Under the pieces are notes generated by a model that was not told the origin of the DNA, searched no databases, and saw only the letters and a list, made by a program, of their open reading frames with translations. Shown here one piece after another: positions 9,978 to 20,490 of a DNA stretch of 64,000 bases; position 1 is the first letter of the stretch, and each line of letters begins with the position of its first letter. A program made the translations under genes and the position numbers. Origin of the DNA: Ignavibacteria bacterium (GTDB taxonomy: Bacteria > Bacteroidota > Ignavibacteria > Tepidaquicellales > OLB5); NCBI GenBank assembly GCA_019912545.1, contig JAIOIK010000143.1, forward strand, positions 31,830-95,829, in the 5' to 3' direction.

Positions 9978-11497
9978 CTTGATATTTTATCTATTAATTC
10001 TCTGTTCTTATCGTAAATATTTATTTCTATAGGAACTGTTCCGGGAAGTGAATGAGTTGCGCACGCATTACAGGGATCATATGCCCTGAAAGCCATTTCA
10101 ATCATATTCAGAAGTCCGTCCGAAGCTATGCCTCCGTGTATCAGTCCTTTAGCAGCTTTATCAACACTCATTGCAATCCTCGCCGAGTTATTCTGCGTGG
10201 CAACAACAAGGTTCACTTTTGTAATGATACCTTTCTCATCGGTCTCGTAATGATGGATCAGTGTTCCGCGCGGAGCCTCCACAACGCCGATGCCAACAGA
10301 TGGAGTTTCGAACGGTATGGATCTTATATCTTTTGAAGTTATTTCAGGATCATTAACCAGCTCATTAATCCTTTCTGCCGCTTGAAGCATTTCCACTACT
10401 CTTGCCCAGTGATTAGCAAGCGTGTGATGAACGGGTTTGCAGCCAAGACCCTTGAAGTATTCTTCATAAGCAGCCTGTGCTTCGGGTGTTGCCATTCCAT
10501 CAGCCGCATTAAGCCTTGCAAGCGGTGCAACTGAATAAATGCTTGTAGAATCACCGTCATTAAACCCATTCCACCCAAGCGGCTTTAAGTAACAGAACTT
10601 CACAAAGCTCCATGGCTCAACATGCTCGGCAATGTAATCAAGATACTTATCGGTATCAAACTTCGCATATTCCTTTCCGTTTGGATCAACAACTCTAATC
10701 CTGCCATCGTAAAAATTAACTCTATTGTTTTCATCAACAAGCCCCATGTAGTGAGTGCGGTGTGTGTAAGTATCGGAGGTAATTATTTTTAAATATTCTT
10801 CATTGTTCAATACAATATCTTTGAATACCTGCAGCGTGAAGCGCGCGAATTCAAGACTGCTTACTGCCACTTCTTTGAATAGTGCGAGGTCATCCGGGGC
10901 GATACCCTTAGCAACGCCGCCGGGGAGTCCTAAAACCGGGTGGATAACTTTGCCGCCAAGATACGTGATGAGTGAGCGGATCTTCTTCCGCATTTCAATT
11001 ACTTTCTTGCCGGTTTCAAGCCCGACTTTTTCAATAACGCCAAGTATATTTCGTTTTGCCTTTGGAGCATCAGGCCCAACAATAAAATCAGGTCCGCCAA
11101 GAACGTAAACATGAAGTGCGTGATCTTCAAGCATGAATAAGCTGTAAACCAGTTCTCTCAGTTTCCTGGCAGCAGCAGTCGGCTGAATTTTATAAAGGCT
11201 ATCAAGCGCTTTTGTGCCTGCCATATGATGCGCAGTCGGGCAGACTCCGCATATGCGGCTTGTAATTTGCGGCATATCTTCGGCGGGCTTTCCTTTGCAG
11301 AATATCTCGAATCCGCGAAGTTCAGGGATCTGGTAATAAGCCCTTTCCACTTCGCCTTTATCATCAAGCAGTATATCAATTTTACCGTGCCCTTCAAGCC
11401 GTGTGATAGGGTCAATAGTTATCCTTTTAGATTTCATATATGAATCATTCGCCTTTGTCATTCCGTCGTTCCATTTTTCCTGAATTTTAGTTTCCAT
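9974..11497 (-). CDS. mvhA: [NiFe] hydrogenase large subunit, group 3c/MvhA-like
   Basis: RICGVCP L1 and DPCNACATH L2 motifs, C-terminal extension after His; co-localised with mvhG/mvhD/hdrABC. Start assigned to METK with SD GGAAG. Confidence 0.93.
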   Translation of the reverse strand: METKIQEKWNDGMTKANDSYMKSKRITIDPITRLEGHGKIDILLDDKGEVERAYYQIPELRGFEIFCKGKPAEDMPQITSRICGVCPTAHHMAGTKALDSLYKIQPTAAARKLRELVYSLFMLEDHALHVYVLGGPDFIVGPDAPKAKRNILGVIEKVGLETGKKVIEMRKKIRSLITYLGGKVIHPVLGLPGGVAKGIAPDDLALFKEVAVSSLEFARFTLQVFKDIVLNNEEYLKIITSDTYTHRTHYMGLVDENNRVNFYDGRIRVVDPNGKEYAKFDTDKYLDYIAEHVEPWSFVKFCYLKPLGWNGFNDGDSTSIYSVAPLARLNAADGMATPEAQAAYEEYFKGLGCKPVHHTLANHWARVVEMLQAAERINELVNDPEITSKDIRSIPFETPSVGIGVVEAPRGTLIHHYETDEKGIITKVNLVVATQNNSARIAMSVDKAAKGLIHGGIASDGLLNMIEMAFRAYDPCNACATHSLPGTVPIEINIYDKNRELIDKISR

Positions 11498-11498
11498 T

Positions 11499-12479
11499 TT
11501 ACACTTCCTCCGCAATTTTTTTTCTAAGCATAGATGCAGCCAGGCCGTACCTGTAAAAAGTACCTACAGGGTCAGGAATTTCATCCAGCACTCTATCTAT
11601 AGCGATCTCAGTCTTAGCTTCAATGTTTGAGCAAATAGAAGAGAGTATTTTAGCCCCCTGATCTTTAACTCTTGAGGTCGGACCGAAACATCCGCTGCAC
11701 GGCATATTCCCGTTAATGCATAAAGCTTCACATCCTGCGCGGGTTGCCGGGCCCATACATATCAATCCCTGTGCCAGGAGGCACTTTTCCGGATCGGAGA
11801 GTATCATATGCGGCCTTGTGAAGTGTTCGAAAGAAAGGTCTGCAGGCTTTGATTCTTTACGAGGACATTCTTCGCATAAAGCTGAATCCGGGGCAAGAAC
11901 TGTACCTTTTGGCGGCAGCTTTCCCGAAAGCAGTGTTAATACTGCCTGCTTAAGAAGTTTTGGGGTAGGGGGGCATCCCGGCAGGTAGTAATCAACATCA
12001 ACTACCTGGTCAAGAGTGCGGACGATATTCCGGAAAACCGGAAGAGTAATTTTGCGCGACTTATCCTGATAGACTGCTTCTGGATAAGTATGTTGTGAAT
12101 TTATTACAGATGGAGCATCTTCATAAGCATATTTCAATATTTCCGAGCGTTCGAATTCATTTGCAAGTGCGGGAATTCCGCCCATATGAGCGCATGAACC
12201 ATAAGCTATCAGAATTTTGCTTTTTCTTCTGATGAGTCTTGCCATTTCTTCCTGTTCTGAAGTCCTTATTGCGCCATTGAGCATTGTAGCAAGAATTGAA
12301 CCGTCTTCCATTGTCTCTACGTCAGTTTTTTTGAAATCCATTGCAACCGGCCAGAAGACAATATCAACAGCATCTGCAACCATCAGAATATCCTCGGCAA
12401 GATCAACAACAGATTCTTCACATCCGCCGCAGGATGCACACCAGTAGAATGCGATTTTAGGTTTTTCAGGCATGTTCAA
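11499..12479 (-). CDS. mvhG: [NiFe] hydrogenase small subunit, MvhG-like
   Basis: CASCGGCEESVVDL, YGSCAHMGGIPALAN, PGCPPTPKLL, C-terminal Cys clusters. Confidence 0.92.
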   Translation of the reverse strand: MNMPEKPKIAFYWCASCGGCEESVVDLAEDILMVADAVDIVFWPVAMDFKKTDVETMEDGSILATMLNGAIRTSEQEEMARLIRRKSKILIAYGSCAHMGGIPALANEFERSEILKYAYEDAPSVINSQHTYPEAVYQDKSRKITLPVFRNIVRTLDQVVDVDYYLPGCPPTPKLLKQAVLTLLSGKLPPKGTVLAPDSALCEECPRKESKPADLSFEHFTRPHMILSDPEKCLLAQGLICMGPATRAGCEALCINGNMPCSGCFGPTSRVKDQGAKILSSICSNIEAKTEIAIDRVLDEIPDPVGTFYRYGLAASMLRKKIAEEV

Positions 12480-12999
12480 CCATCTCCTTTCCGCTTGGTT
12501 TTATATCAACTTCAATTTCAGTATCAATTTCATTTTTGAGTTCTGCAAGATCTTTATCATACACCGAGATCTTTCCGGGTAATCCAAGCGGGCCAAGTTT
12601 TCTGATAGTATCAACCATTTCGTTTATTACAGTTTTTACTTTCTCGCCTTCTGAGGCTGATATCCATTCAAGCCTTACACGTTCGTCTTCAACACCCATG
12701 CTTCTTAAAACCCTCTGCAGCAGGCGGAACCTCCTGAGCATCTTGTAATTTCCTTCGGAGTAATGACAATCGCCCGGATGACAGCCGCCAATCAAAACTC
12801 CATCTGCGCCGCTTGCCAGTGATTGCAGTATAAACTGCGGATCAACCCTTCCGGAACACATGAGGCGTATGACCTTTACATTGGGAGCGTACTTCAATCT
12901 TGAGACTCCCGCAAGATCTGCGGCTGTGTATGTACACCAGTTGCAGAAAAATGCGATTATCTTTGGTTCCCATTTCTTATTGATATTTTCTTCAGGCAT
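12466..12999 (-). CDS. mvhD: Hydrogenase iron-sulfur (delta) subunit MvhD/FlpD-like
   Basis: FFCNWCTYTAADLAG…RLMCSGRVDPQFILQSLASGADGVLIGGCHPGDCHY; start moved to MPEENINKK. Confidence 0.92.
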   Translation of the reverse strand: MPEENINKKWEPKIIAFFCNWCTYTAADLAGVSRLKYAPNVKVIRLMCSGRVDPQFILQSLASGADGVLIGGCHPGDCHYSEGNYKMLRRFRLLQRVLRSMGVEDERVRLEWISASEGEKVKTVINEMVDTIRKLGPLGLPGKISVYDKDLAELKNEIDTEIEVDIKPSGKEMVEHA

Positions 13000-15046
13000 G
13001 TTCAAGTTCCTTTCCTTTTGTTTCGCTTCCGGCAAGATCAATACCTGCAAACCTCAGCAAGCCTTCAATTTCACCGAAGATCTGCTCGTCTTCAAACAGG
13101 TTCTGAATAATAGAGCCTGAGGGACACGCAGCAACACAAGTGCCGCATCCTTTGCAAAGCGCCTCGTTTATGTAAGCTTTTTTAGTGTCTTCTTTAAATG
13201 ATATTGCCGAATACGGGCAGAGCGGAATACAGGATTTGCACCCCGAACAGAATTCTTCGGTAATGCTTGCTGTATTTGGTTCAAGCTCAATAGTACCTGC
13301 ACAGATAAGTGAAAGCACTTCTGCGGCGGCGGCACCTGCCTGTGCAACGGAATCGGGTATATCTTTTGGCCCCTGGCATGCGCCTGCAATAAAAATGCCA
13401 TCTGTGAATGTACTTACAGGAGCAAGTTTAGGATGACGCTCGAGGAAGAATCCCTCATTTGAGCAGGATATATTGAACATCCTTCTTACATCAGAAGCAT
13501 CCTCTCTTGGTTCAAGTCCAACAGAAAGAACCACCATATCAACCGGTATTCTTCTGACTACTCCAACCAGTGTGTCTTCTACCCTGATAGTAAGTTTATT
13601 TTCCTCTTCTGCTGCAAGCGCCCAATCTGTAACCTCTGCAACGCGTCCTCTTATAAAGTGAACGCCTTCGTTCATAAGTTTATCATAGAATTCTTCATAT
13701 CCTTTACCTGGAGTTCTCATATCAATGTAAAAATTATAAACTTCCGCGCCGGTATGCTCTTTTATCAAATGGGCAAGCTTAAGCGAGTACATACAGCAAA
13801 CCTTAGAGCACCACTTGTTGCTTTTTTCGTCACGCGAACCTACGCAGTGCACGATACCAACCGATTTCGGTTTCTTTCCTTCTTTTGTAAGGACTTCTCC
13901 TGAGGTGGGTCCTGATGCATTGACCATTCTTTCAAGCTCTAAAGATGTGAATACATTCGGGAACCTTCCATAGCCATATTGCGGCGCAAACTTCGCATCA
14001 TAGGTTTTGAATCCGGTTGCAAGGATCACCGAACCAATGTTTATTTCTTCATACTTTGCAGTCTGTTTTAAATCAATTGCATCCCTGTCACATGCCTCTA
14101 TGCATGTTTTCTTGCAGCGGTGGCTTTTGAAATCAATGCAAGTATCCGGATCGAATAACACTACCTGCGGCGTAGCCTGCGGGAAGGGAATATAGATAGG
14201 CTTACGCTTGCTCATGCCCAAGTTGAATTCGTCAGGGTATTTTGCTTCTTTATATATACATGCATCGATGCAATCCATACACCCAACACACAGCTCTTCG
14301 ATAACATAACGGGGTTTGCGTTTTATGGTTGCTCTATAGTTGCCTACAAATCCTTCAATTTTCTCAACTTCTGAGTATGACCATAGTGTAATGTTAGGGT
14401 GATTCTTTACCGCAGACATTTTAGGGGTAAGAATACATGCAGCGCAATCAAGCGTTGGGAATGTTTTATCGAACATAGCCATATGCCCGCCAATGGTGGG
14501 CTCGCGCTCAACAAGGTAAACCTTTTTGCCTGCATTTGCGATAGTTAATGCTGCGTGAATACCTGCAATACCGCCTCCGAGTATGAGCACGTCGGGATTA
14601 ATAGGTACTTCTTTTTTAACCAGCGGTTTATGAAAGAATACACGCTGAATTGCGGCGCGCACTAAATCAATTGCCTTATCAGTTGCAGCCTCCTTATCGC
14701 CTGTAACCCACGAAACATTCTCGCGGATATTTACCATGTGGAAGAAGTATGGATTAAGCCCGGCTTTTTCCGTTGCTACTCTGAAGGTATGCTCATGCAG
14801 AAGCGGAGAGCAGGATGCAACTACTATCCTGTTCAGCCCGAATTCTTTTATATCCTTTTGTATCAGCTCTTGCCCGGGATCCGAACACATGTATTTATAA
14901 TCACGTGAGACAGTTACTCCCGGAAGTGATGCTGTATATTTCTGTACTTTGTCAACATCTACCATAGATGCAATATTATGCCCGCAATGGCAAATATAGA
15001 ATCCAATCTTTGGAATGCTTTGGCCATTACCATTAAACGTAGACAT
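12992..15046 (-). CDS. hdrA: Heterodisulfide reductase subunit A (flavoprotein with multiple [4Fe-4S] motifs)
   Basis: GFYICHCGHNIASMVDV, LILGGGIAGIHAALTIANAGKKVYLVE, LDCAACILTPKM, two C-terminal ferredoxin motifs. Confidence 0.95.
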   Translation of the reverse strand: MSTFNGNGQSIPKIGFYICHCGHNIASMVDVDKVQKYTASLPGVTVSRDYKYMCSDPGQELIQKDIKEFGLNRIVVASCSPLLHEHTFRVATEKAGLNPYFFHMVNIRENVSWVTGDKEAATDKAIDLVRAAIQRVFFHKPLVKKEVPINPDVLILGGGIAGIHAALTIANAGKKVYLVEREPTIGGHMAMFDKTFPTLDCAACILTPKMSAVKNHPNITLWSYSEVEKIEGFVGNYRATIKRKPRYVIEELCVGCMDCIDACIYKEAKYPDEFNLGMSKRKPIYIPFPQATPQVVLFDPDTCIDFKSHRCKKTCIEACDRDAIDLKQTAKYEEINIGSVILATGFKTYDAKFAPQYGYGRFPNVFTSLELERMVNASGPTSGEVLTKEGKKPKSVGIVHCVGSRDEKSNKWCSKVCCMYSLKLAHLIKEHTGAEVYNFYIDMRTPGKGYEEFYDKLMNEGVHFIRGRVAEVTDWALAAEEENKLTIRVEDTLVGVVRRIPVDMVVLSVGLEPREDASDVRRMFNISCSNEGFFLERHPKLAPVSTFTDGIFIAGACQGPKDIPDSVAQAGAAAAEVLSLICAGTIELEPNTASITEEFCSGCKSCIPLCPYSAISFKEDTKKAYINEALCKGCGTCVAACPSGSIIQNLFEDEQIFGEIEGLLRFAGIDLAGSETKGKELEHA

Positions 15047-15935
15047 GGTCGCCTCCCTCTAAAATTTTGAAAACATTATCAGGCGCTGAAAACAAGCGCT
15101 GTATTCCAAGCTCAACAGGTGGTATCCCCAGTGCAAGACCAAGAAGCTGTGTAAAGTAAAGCACATCTATTTTCAGATCAGTCTTGAATTTTTTATCAAT
15201 ATCTGTTTGGTAACACTCCAAATTGAACTGGCATAACGAGCACGCCGTTGTAATTACATCAGCGCGGCGTTTTTTTGCCTCATGAAGTATTACATAACTA
15301 AGCGGCAGAGCCACTTCCTGAATTGTACCTGTAAGGCTTGCACCGCAGCACCTTGTCTTCATTGTCCAGTCAACTATCTCAGCGCCGGCAGCTTTAAACA
15401 GGCGGTCCATTGAAACCGGGTTTCTTTGATCCTCAAATGTTGAGTATGGCCTCACGGTCTGGCATCCGTAATACGGCACAACCCTAAGCCCCGTAAGCGG
15501 TTTTTTTATAGCCTTTGAAATTTCTTTTTCGCCCAGGTCATTTATAAATACATCAAGCGGATGGCGTATCCTTGCTTTGCCTCTATATGCCAATCCCGAT
15601 TCATAAAGCGCAGTTTGCACTTTCCTCATATCGGCCGGATTTTCTTTGAGATATTTTTGTGTCTTAAGCAGCACCATGTAACATGCACTGCACGGAGCAA
15701 CGATGTTTACTTCTTCTTCACCTTTTAGCTGTTCTTCGGCAAGGGCAAGGTTTCTGGCGGCCAGTACAAATGCCTTATCTTCATCAATAGCCATGTAAGC
15801 TGTAGCGCCGCAGCAATTCCAGTCGTTCAGCTCAACATAATCTATATTTAATGCTCTGAAAACGGCAAGGAGCGATTCTTCGTACAGCTTTCCTGTGCTT
15901 TTTAATGAGCATCCCGGGTAATATATATATTTCAT
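15033..15935 (-). CDS. hdrB: Heterodisulfide reductase subunit B
   Basis: Two complete CCG motifs: YYPGCSL…NCCGAT…PCSAC and YYGCQTV…RCCGASL…CSLC. Confidence 0.95.
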   Translation of the reverse strand: MKYIYYPGCSLKSTGKLYEESLLAVFRALNIDYVELNDWNCCGATAYMAIDEDKAFVLAARNLALAEEQLKGEEEVNIVAPCSACYMVLLKTQKYLKENPADMRKVQTALYESGLAYRGKARIRHPLDVFINDLGEKEISKAIKKPLTGLRVVPYYGCQTVRPYSTFEDQRNPVSMDRLFKAAGAEIVDWTMKTRCCGASLTGTIQEVALPLSYVILHEAKKRRADVITTACSLCQFNLECYQTDIDKKFKTDLKIDVLYFTQLLGLALGIPPVELGIQRLFSAPDNVFKILEGGDHVYV

Positions 15936-16585
15936 ATAACTGCCGCCTCCTTCATGTTATCCATGCTTTGCAGAAGTTTTTTAAGAGCCTTTTTGTCTTT
16001 GATATGTTCGGTTTTCATTGAAATTCTGCCTCTTCTCCACAGCTTGAAGCCGAGCATCATATTTTTGAAAAGCATAAACGGATTTGTCTTCAGGTATATC
16101 TTCAGCAAAAGAGGACCCTCGCTGTTCCTTCCGTTATTGAGTACCTGTGAGAAAAAGTTACTTGCTAAAACAGATGCAGGGAAATTCTTGTGTTTGTATC
16201 CGCCTGAGATCGCTTCTCTTTTCAGGGCATACATTACATCGGTGATCTTTATTCCTTTGGGGCACTCAACAGTACAGGCATAACACGAAGCGCAAAGCCA
16301 TACTGTTGATGAATTTAGTACTTCGGTTTTGAACCCTTCCCTTACCATCTGGATTATTTTCCTTGGAGTATAATCCATATAATGGCTTACCGGGCATGCA
16401 GCACTGCATGTGCCGCACTGAATACAGCCGTATAATTTTTCACCATGGGCGCTTTCGGCAATCTTTTTCCTGAAGCCTTTATCAAGTTCGTTTTCGTACT
16501 TGATCCGCCTCTTTATTTCAATAATATCTGTGGCTGTATTATCCAGTGCAAAGGATTCAGCTAATTTGGATCTATCCATTAGCAA
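15932..16585 (-). CDS. hdrC: Heterodisulfide reductase subunit C
   Basis: Two [4Fe-4S] motifs CIQCGTCSAACP and CASCYACTVECP. Confidence 0.93.
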   Translation of the reverse strand: MLMDRSKLAESFALDNTATDIIEIKRRIKYENELDKGFRKKIAESAHGEKLYGCIQCGTCSAACPVSHYMDYTPRKIIQMVREGFKTEVLNSSTVWLCASCYACTVECPKGIKITDVMYALKREAISGGYKHKNFPASVLASNFFSQVLNNGRNSEGPLLLKIYLKTNPFMLFKNMMLGFKLWRRGRISMKTEHIKDKKALKKLLQSMDNMKEAAVI

Positions 16586-16610
16586 ATCTCTCCTTTGAAA
16601 TTAAAAAGTT

Positions 16611-17063
16611 TTAGATAATTTGACTTACTGACTGAACGACATTATTAATTGCTGTTTCAACCTCTGCACTAATTTGAGTTCCGGAATCGAAGGATGCGGC
16701 TTCTATTCCATATATGGTGAGTTCCTGCGGCAGATTGCCAAGTGAGGCTGAAAGATATATTGCTTGTGTTACGCTGAAAAGGTGGCTCGAAAATTTATAA
16801 ATTTCTGAAGGCAGTACCGGGCCCGGTGCTGTAAATTTGTGTATAGTCCCTGCGGGAGAGCCGGAGAGGACGGCATCGATCAGAACAACTTTGCTTCTTC
16901 CGGCCCACATCGCAATAAGATCGGCGCCATCCCCGCTATTTTCTATTACTTCTATGCCTTTTGGGGCATTATCTCTGATTCTTCTTGCTGCAAGAAGCCC
17001 GGCGGCATCATCGCCGCGGTACTCGTTGCCTATTCCAATTACAAGTGTTTTGGAATTATCCAT
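16611..17063 (-). CDS. Second hydrogenase maturation protease
   Basis: IGIGNEYRGDDAAGLLAARRI motif. Confidence 0.9.
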   Translation of the reverse strand: MDNSKTLVIGIGNEYRGDDAAGLLAARRIRDNAPKGIEVIENSGDGADLIAMWAGRSKVVLIDAVLSGSPAGTIHKFTAPGPVLPSEIYKFSSHLFSVTQAIYLSASLGNLPQELTIYGIEAASFDSGTQISAEVETAINNVVQSVSQII

Positions 17064-17083
17064 TATTTAGTGCAGCGGGATCT

Positions 17084-18373
17084 CTATTCCCTGTGAATAT
17101 CTAATTTTAAAAAATGTGTTGCACACGAAATACAAGGGTCATAATTCCTGATGACCTGCTCGCACTTCCAGATAAGTTCTTTTTCCGGAAGATCAACTAT
17201 TGAAGGAACAAAAGTCCTGAGATCATTCTCGATCGTTCTCTGGTTCTGTGAGGTCGGAGGTACGATCTTTGCATCTTCTATCAGGCCTTCGGAGTTGACC
17301 CTGTACCTGTGATATATCATTCCTCTTGGAGCCTCAGTGCATGCGTAGCCTGTTGCTTCCGAGGGCTCTACTTTAACAGCAGGGCTATCGGGCATACGGT
17401 AACTCTCTATTATTCTTAATGCTTCTTCGCATGAATATATTGTTTCTATGCCGCGGATAATTATACTCTTGAAAGGATTATAGCATTCACTGCTTAAGCC
17501 TACTTCTTCTGCTATTTCTTTGCAAAGGGGAGTAAGCTTATCATAATTTAAATTGTACCTTGCAATAGGGCCTACTAAGTAATTATCCCGTTCCCTTATC
17601 CTTGAATGAAGTGCATGTGAATGCTCTACATGTTCTTCCCTGAAGTGAAAATCATATTGTTCAGGAAGTATATCAATTCCTTTATTAGACATGATCCTGC
17701 CTTCGTTGAAAGGATATTCAAAAGGGTGAACAAGCGAAACACACTCATAATCCTGAACGAACTCAGGGAATTTAAGAGTTGCGGCAAACCTTGCTGTTTC
17801 AACGGCAGCATCGCGTGCCCAGTTGATATCATCATACATTTTCATAAGGTCTTTGCGGGTTGGCACTTTAAAGAATCCGCCGACTTTAACATTTATCGGG
17901 TGAATTTCTCTTCCGCCAACAAGATTCATAATATCATTACCTATCTTCTTAAGCTTCAAAGCCTTTTTTACGATCTCCGGGTGGTCTTTTGACATCTGTA
18001 CTACGTCGTCATAACCCAAAAAGTCCGGGGCATGAAGCATGTAAAGATGTAAAGTATGGCTTTCTATCCATTCGCCGCAGTATAGAAGCCTTCTCAGCTC
18101 TTTTATCTCAGGCGAAATAGTAACGCCAAAAGCATTTTCCATTGCATGCACAGCGCTCATCTGGTATGCAACCGGGCAGATACCGCATATTCTTGCAGTG
18201 ATATCAGGCGCTTCCTGGTATGGCCGCCCTCTTAAGAATGCTTCGAAGAAGCGCGGCGGCTCAAAGATCCTGAGCTCAACCTCGGAGACTTCATTATTCT
18301 TTATCTTAATATAGAGCGCGCCTTCTCCCTCAACACGCGCAAGATAGTCAACTTTAATTGTCTTATTTTTCAT
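17084..18373 (-). CDS. hyhL: [NiFe] hydrogenase alpha (large) subunit, group 3b/sulfhydrogenase type
   Basis: [24 protein letters not shown] motifs; next to gamma, beta and delta subunits. Confidence 0.93.
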   Translation of the reverse strand: MKNKTIKVDYLARVEGEGALYIKIKNNEVSEVELRIFEPPRFFEAFLRGRPYQEAPDITARICGICPVAYQMSAVHAMENAFGVTISPEIKELRRLLYCGEWIESHTLHLYMLHAPDFLGYDDVVQMSKDHPEIVKKALKLKKIGNDIMNLVGGREIHPINVKVGGFFKVPTRKDLMKMYDDINWARDAAVETARFAATLKFPEFVQDYECVSLVHPFEYPFNEGRIMSNKGIDILPEQYDFHFREEHVEHSHALHSRIRERDNYLVGPIARYNLNYDKLTPLCKEIAEEVGLSSECYNPFKSIIIRGIETIYSCEEALRIIESYRMPDSPAVKVEPSEATGYACTEAPRGMIYHRYRVNSEGLIEDAKIVPPTSQNQRTIENDLRTFVPSIVDLPEKELIWKCEQVIRNYDPCISCATHFLKLDIHRE

Positions 18374-19139
18374 TTGCTTCGCTTTCTTTTCTAAAGGCTT
18401 CCGCATATGCGTTATAACTGCGGAATGCGATCATGACATCAAACTTAGAAAATCCCATTTGTTTAAACTGTTTTGCCAGCGATGATGTGTTTGCTGAATC
18501 CATCGGTCCGTAACATCCAAAGCATCCCCGGTCATATGAAGGGCATAGAGCATTACAGCCTGTTTGGGTAACAGGCCCCATGCATGGAGAGCCATGAGCT
18601 GTCAGTACGCAAATGTTCCCCTTTAGCTTGCAATCAATACAAACACTGTATGTCGGGATGTTAGGCTTGCGGCTGTTCAAAAATGCATTTAATACTTCGA
18701 TAAGCTGATACTTGTTTATCGGGCAGCCGCGAAGCTCAAAATCAACATGCACAAAAGCGCTGACCGGCATTGATCTATCGAGTGTAGAAATATATTCCGG
18801 TGAAGCATAAACGATCTTTGTGAATTCTTTTGTATCTTTCCAGTTCCTCAGAGCCTGGATCCCGCCTGCAGTTGCACATGCGCCTATTGTAATAAGTATT
18901 TTACATTCTTTTCTTATCTGCCTTATCTCCTCTACGTTGCGGGGGGTAGTAATGCTGCCTTCAACAAGCCCAATATCATAAGGCCCTTTCTGCATTTTGC
19001 TTGAAGCCTCAGGGAAATAAGCCATTTCAACACCTCCAAGCACATCAAGCAACTCATCTTCTGCATCTAATAGAGAAAGCTGGCAGCCATCGCATGAAGA
19101 CATTTTATAGACAGCCAGTCTTGGTTTTTTGTTTGCCAT
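18363..19139 (-). CDS. hyhS: [NiFe] hydrogenase delta (small) subunit, group 3b
   Basis: [60 protein letters not shown]. Confidence 0.93.
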   Translation of the reverse strand: MANKKPRLAVYKMSSCDGCQLSLLDAEDELLDVLGGVEMAYFPEASSKMQKGPYDIGLVEGSITTPRNVEEIRQIRKECKILITIGACATAGGIQALRNWKDTKEFTKIVYASPEYISTLDRSMPVSAFVHVDFELRGCPINKYQLIEVLNAFLNSRKPNIPTYSVCIDCKLKGNICVLTAHGSPCMGPVTQTGCNALCPSYDRGCFGCYGPMDSANTSSLAKQFKQMGFSKFDVMIAFRSYNAYAEAFRKESEANEK

Positions 19140-19140
19140 T

Positions 19141-19998
19141 CTATAGCTCCTTTATCTCAAAAATATCAGTTACATTAGAAAAACTGAATACAGGCCCGTC
19201 TTTACAAACAAAACTTGGCCCGTACTGGCAGTGTCCGCAGAATCCGAGAGCGCATTTCATATTTCTTTCAAGCGAGACATAGATCCCTTTTTCATCAAGT
19301 CCGGTCTTTTTCAATTCATCAACTGCAAACTTCATCATAATTTCCGGTCCGCATACCATTGCCCTGGTTTTTTCAGGGTTAAGCTCAACATAATTCAAAA
19401 GAGTTGTCACAACACCAACGTGTCCGCGCCATGTACTATCAGATCTATCCACGGTAACTTCTATTTCTACATCGTATTTCTTCCGCCATAATTCAAGCTC
19501 AACAGGATACAGTATATCCCGTGGTGTTCTGACGCCGTAAAGGATTACGACCTTTCCATAATGTTTACGGTGCTTCAGGATATGATAAATAGCAGGCCTC
19601 AGCGGAGCAAGCCCGATTCCTCCTGCTATTATGCATATATCTTTGCCCTTGTTTTGTTCAAGAGGCCACGCGCTCCCAAAAGGACCGCGCAAGCCGATAA
19701 TGTCGCCTTTTTTCAGCTTTGAAAGAACATTTGTAACATATCCGACTTTATGAATAGTGTGCAGCAAGGAGCTTTTTTTAGATGAATCGGAACTGATCGA
19801 GATAGCCGCTTCGCCTACACCAAAGGCATAAAGCATATTGAACTGCCCCGGTTTGTAGTTGAACTCCCTTTTTTCATCATTTTCATGTGCAAGCTCTAAT
19901 GTGAACACATCTTCTGTTTCCCAGAAGATCTTTTTTACCTTCACGGCTTCAGGAGTCATCGGATCGACCTGTTGGAATCCTGATTTATTTTCTGTCAT
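19141..19998 (-). CDS. hyhG: Hydrogenase gamma subunit, FAD/NAD(P)-binding diaphorase
   Basis: [26 protein letters not shown]-terminal [2Fe-2S] [25 protein letters not shown]. Confidence 0.93.
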   Translation of the reverse strand: MTENKSGFQQVDPMTPEAVKVKKIFWETEDVFTLELAHENDEKREFNYKPGQFNMLYAFGVGEAAISISSDSSKKSSLLHTIHKVGYVTNVLSKLKKGDIIGLRGPFGSAWPLEQNKGKDICIIAGGIGLAPLRPAIYHILKHRKHYGKVVILYGVRTPRDILYPVELELWRKKYDVEIEVTVDRSDSTWRGHVGVVTTLLNYVELNPEKTRAMVCGPEIMMKFAVDELKKTGLDEKGIYVSLERNMKCALGFCGHCQYGPSFVCKDGPVFSFSNVTDIFEIKEL

Positions 19999-20010
19999 TT
20001 CATTAAAAGT

Positions 20011-20469
20011 TTAAACACGTTTATATACATCAAGCAGCTGCATTCTTGTAGATTGCAGGCGCTGCTCCAATATATGCGCAAATCTTTTGAGCATTTCATA
20101 GCCCATTTTTGGATCATCTTCGCACTTATTTCTCAGGCATTCGCCATCAAGCGCAATTGCTCTTACTTCTTCCAAAGCGTGTGCTTCGAAATGCCATTTG
20201 AATGGAGAAACGATCCAGGACCATCCAAGTATCTGACCTGGACCTATGGTTAAGATCCTTAGATTGCCCTTATCTCTGCCATTGATCTCGAGCGCAACTT
20301 TACCTGTCCTGATCAGATAAAACTTCTCAGCTTTATCGCCTTCCCTGAAGATGATCTCATCTTCTTTATAAACAACATTAGAGGCACAACCTGTTATCTG
20401 CATCAGGTAGTTTTCGTCAAGGTCCTTCATGAATGGATGATTTTTTAAGATTTCTGAAAGGTCTTCCAT
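20011..20469 (-). CDS. Stand-alone cyclic nucleotide-binding domain protein
   Basis: CNB/CRP N-terminal-like fold motif ([24 protein letters not shown]…[14 protein letters not shown]), no HTH; inside the hydrogenase operon. Confidence 0.85.
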   Translation of the reverse strand: MEDLSEILKNHPFMKDLDENYLMQITGCASNVVYKEDEIIFREGDKAEKFYLIRTGKVALEINGRDKGNLRILTIGPGQILGWSWIVSPFKWHFEAHALEEVRAIALDGECLRNKCEDDPKMGYEMLKRFAHILEQRLQSTRMQLLDVYKRV

Positions 20470-20490
20470 GATTTTAGATTTTAATAGTTA

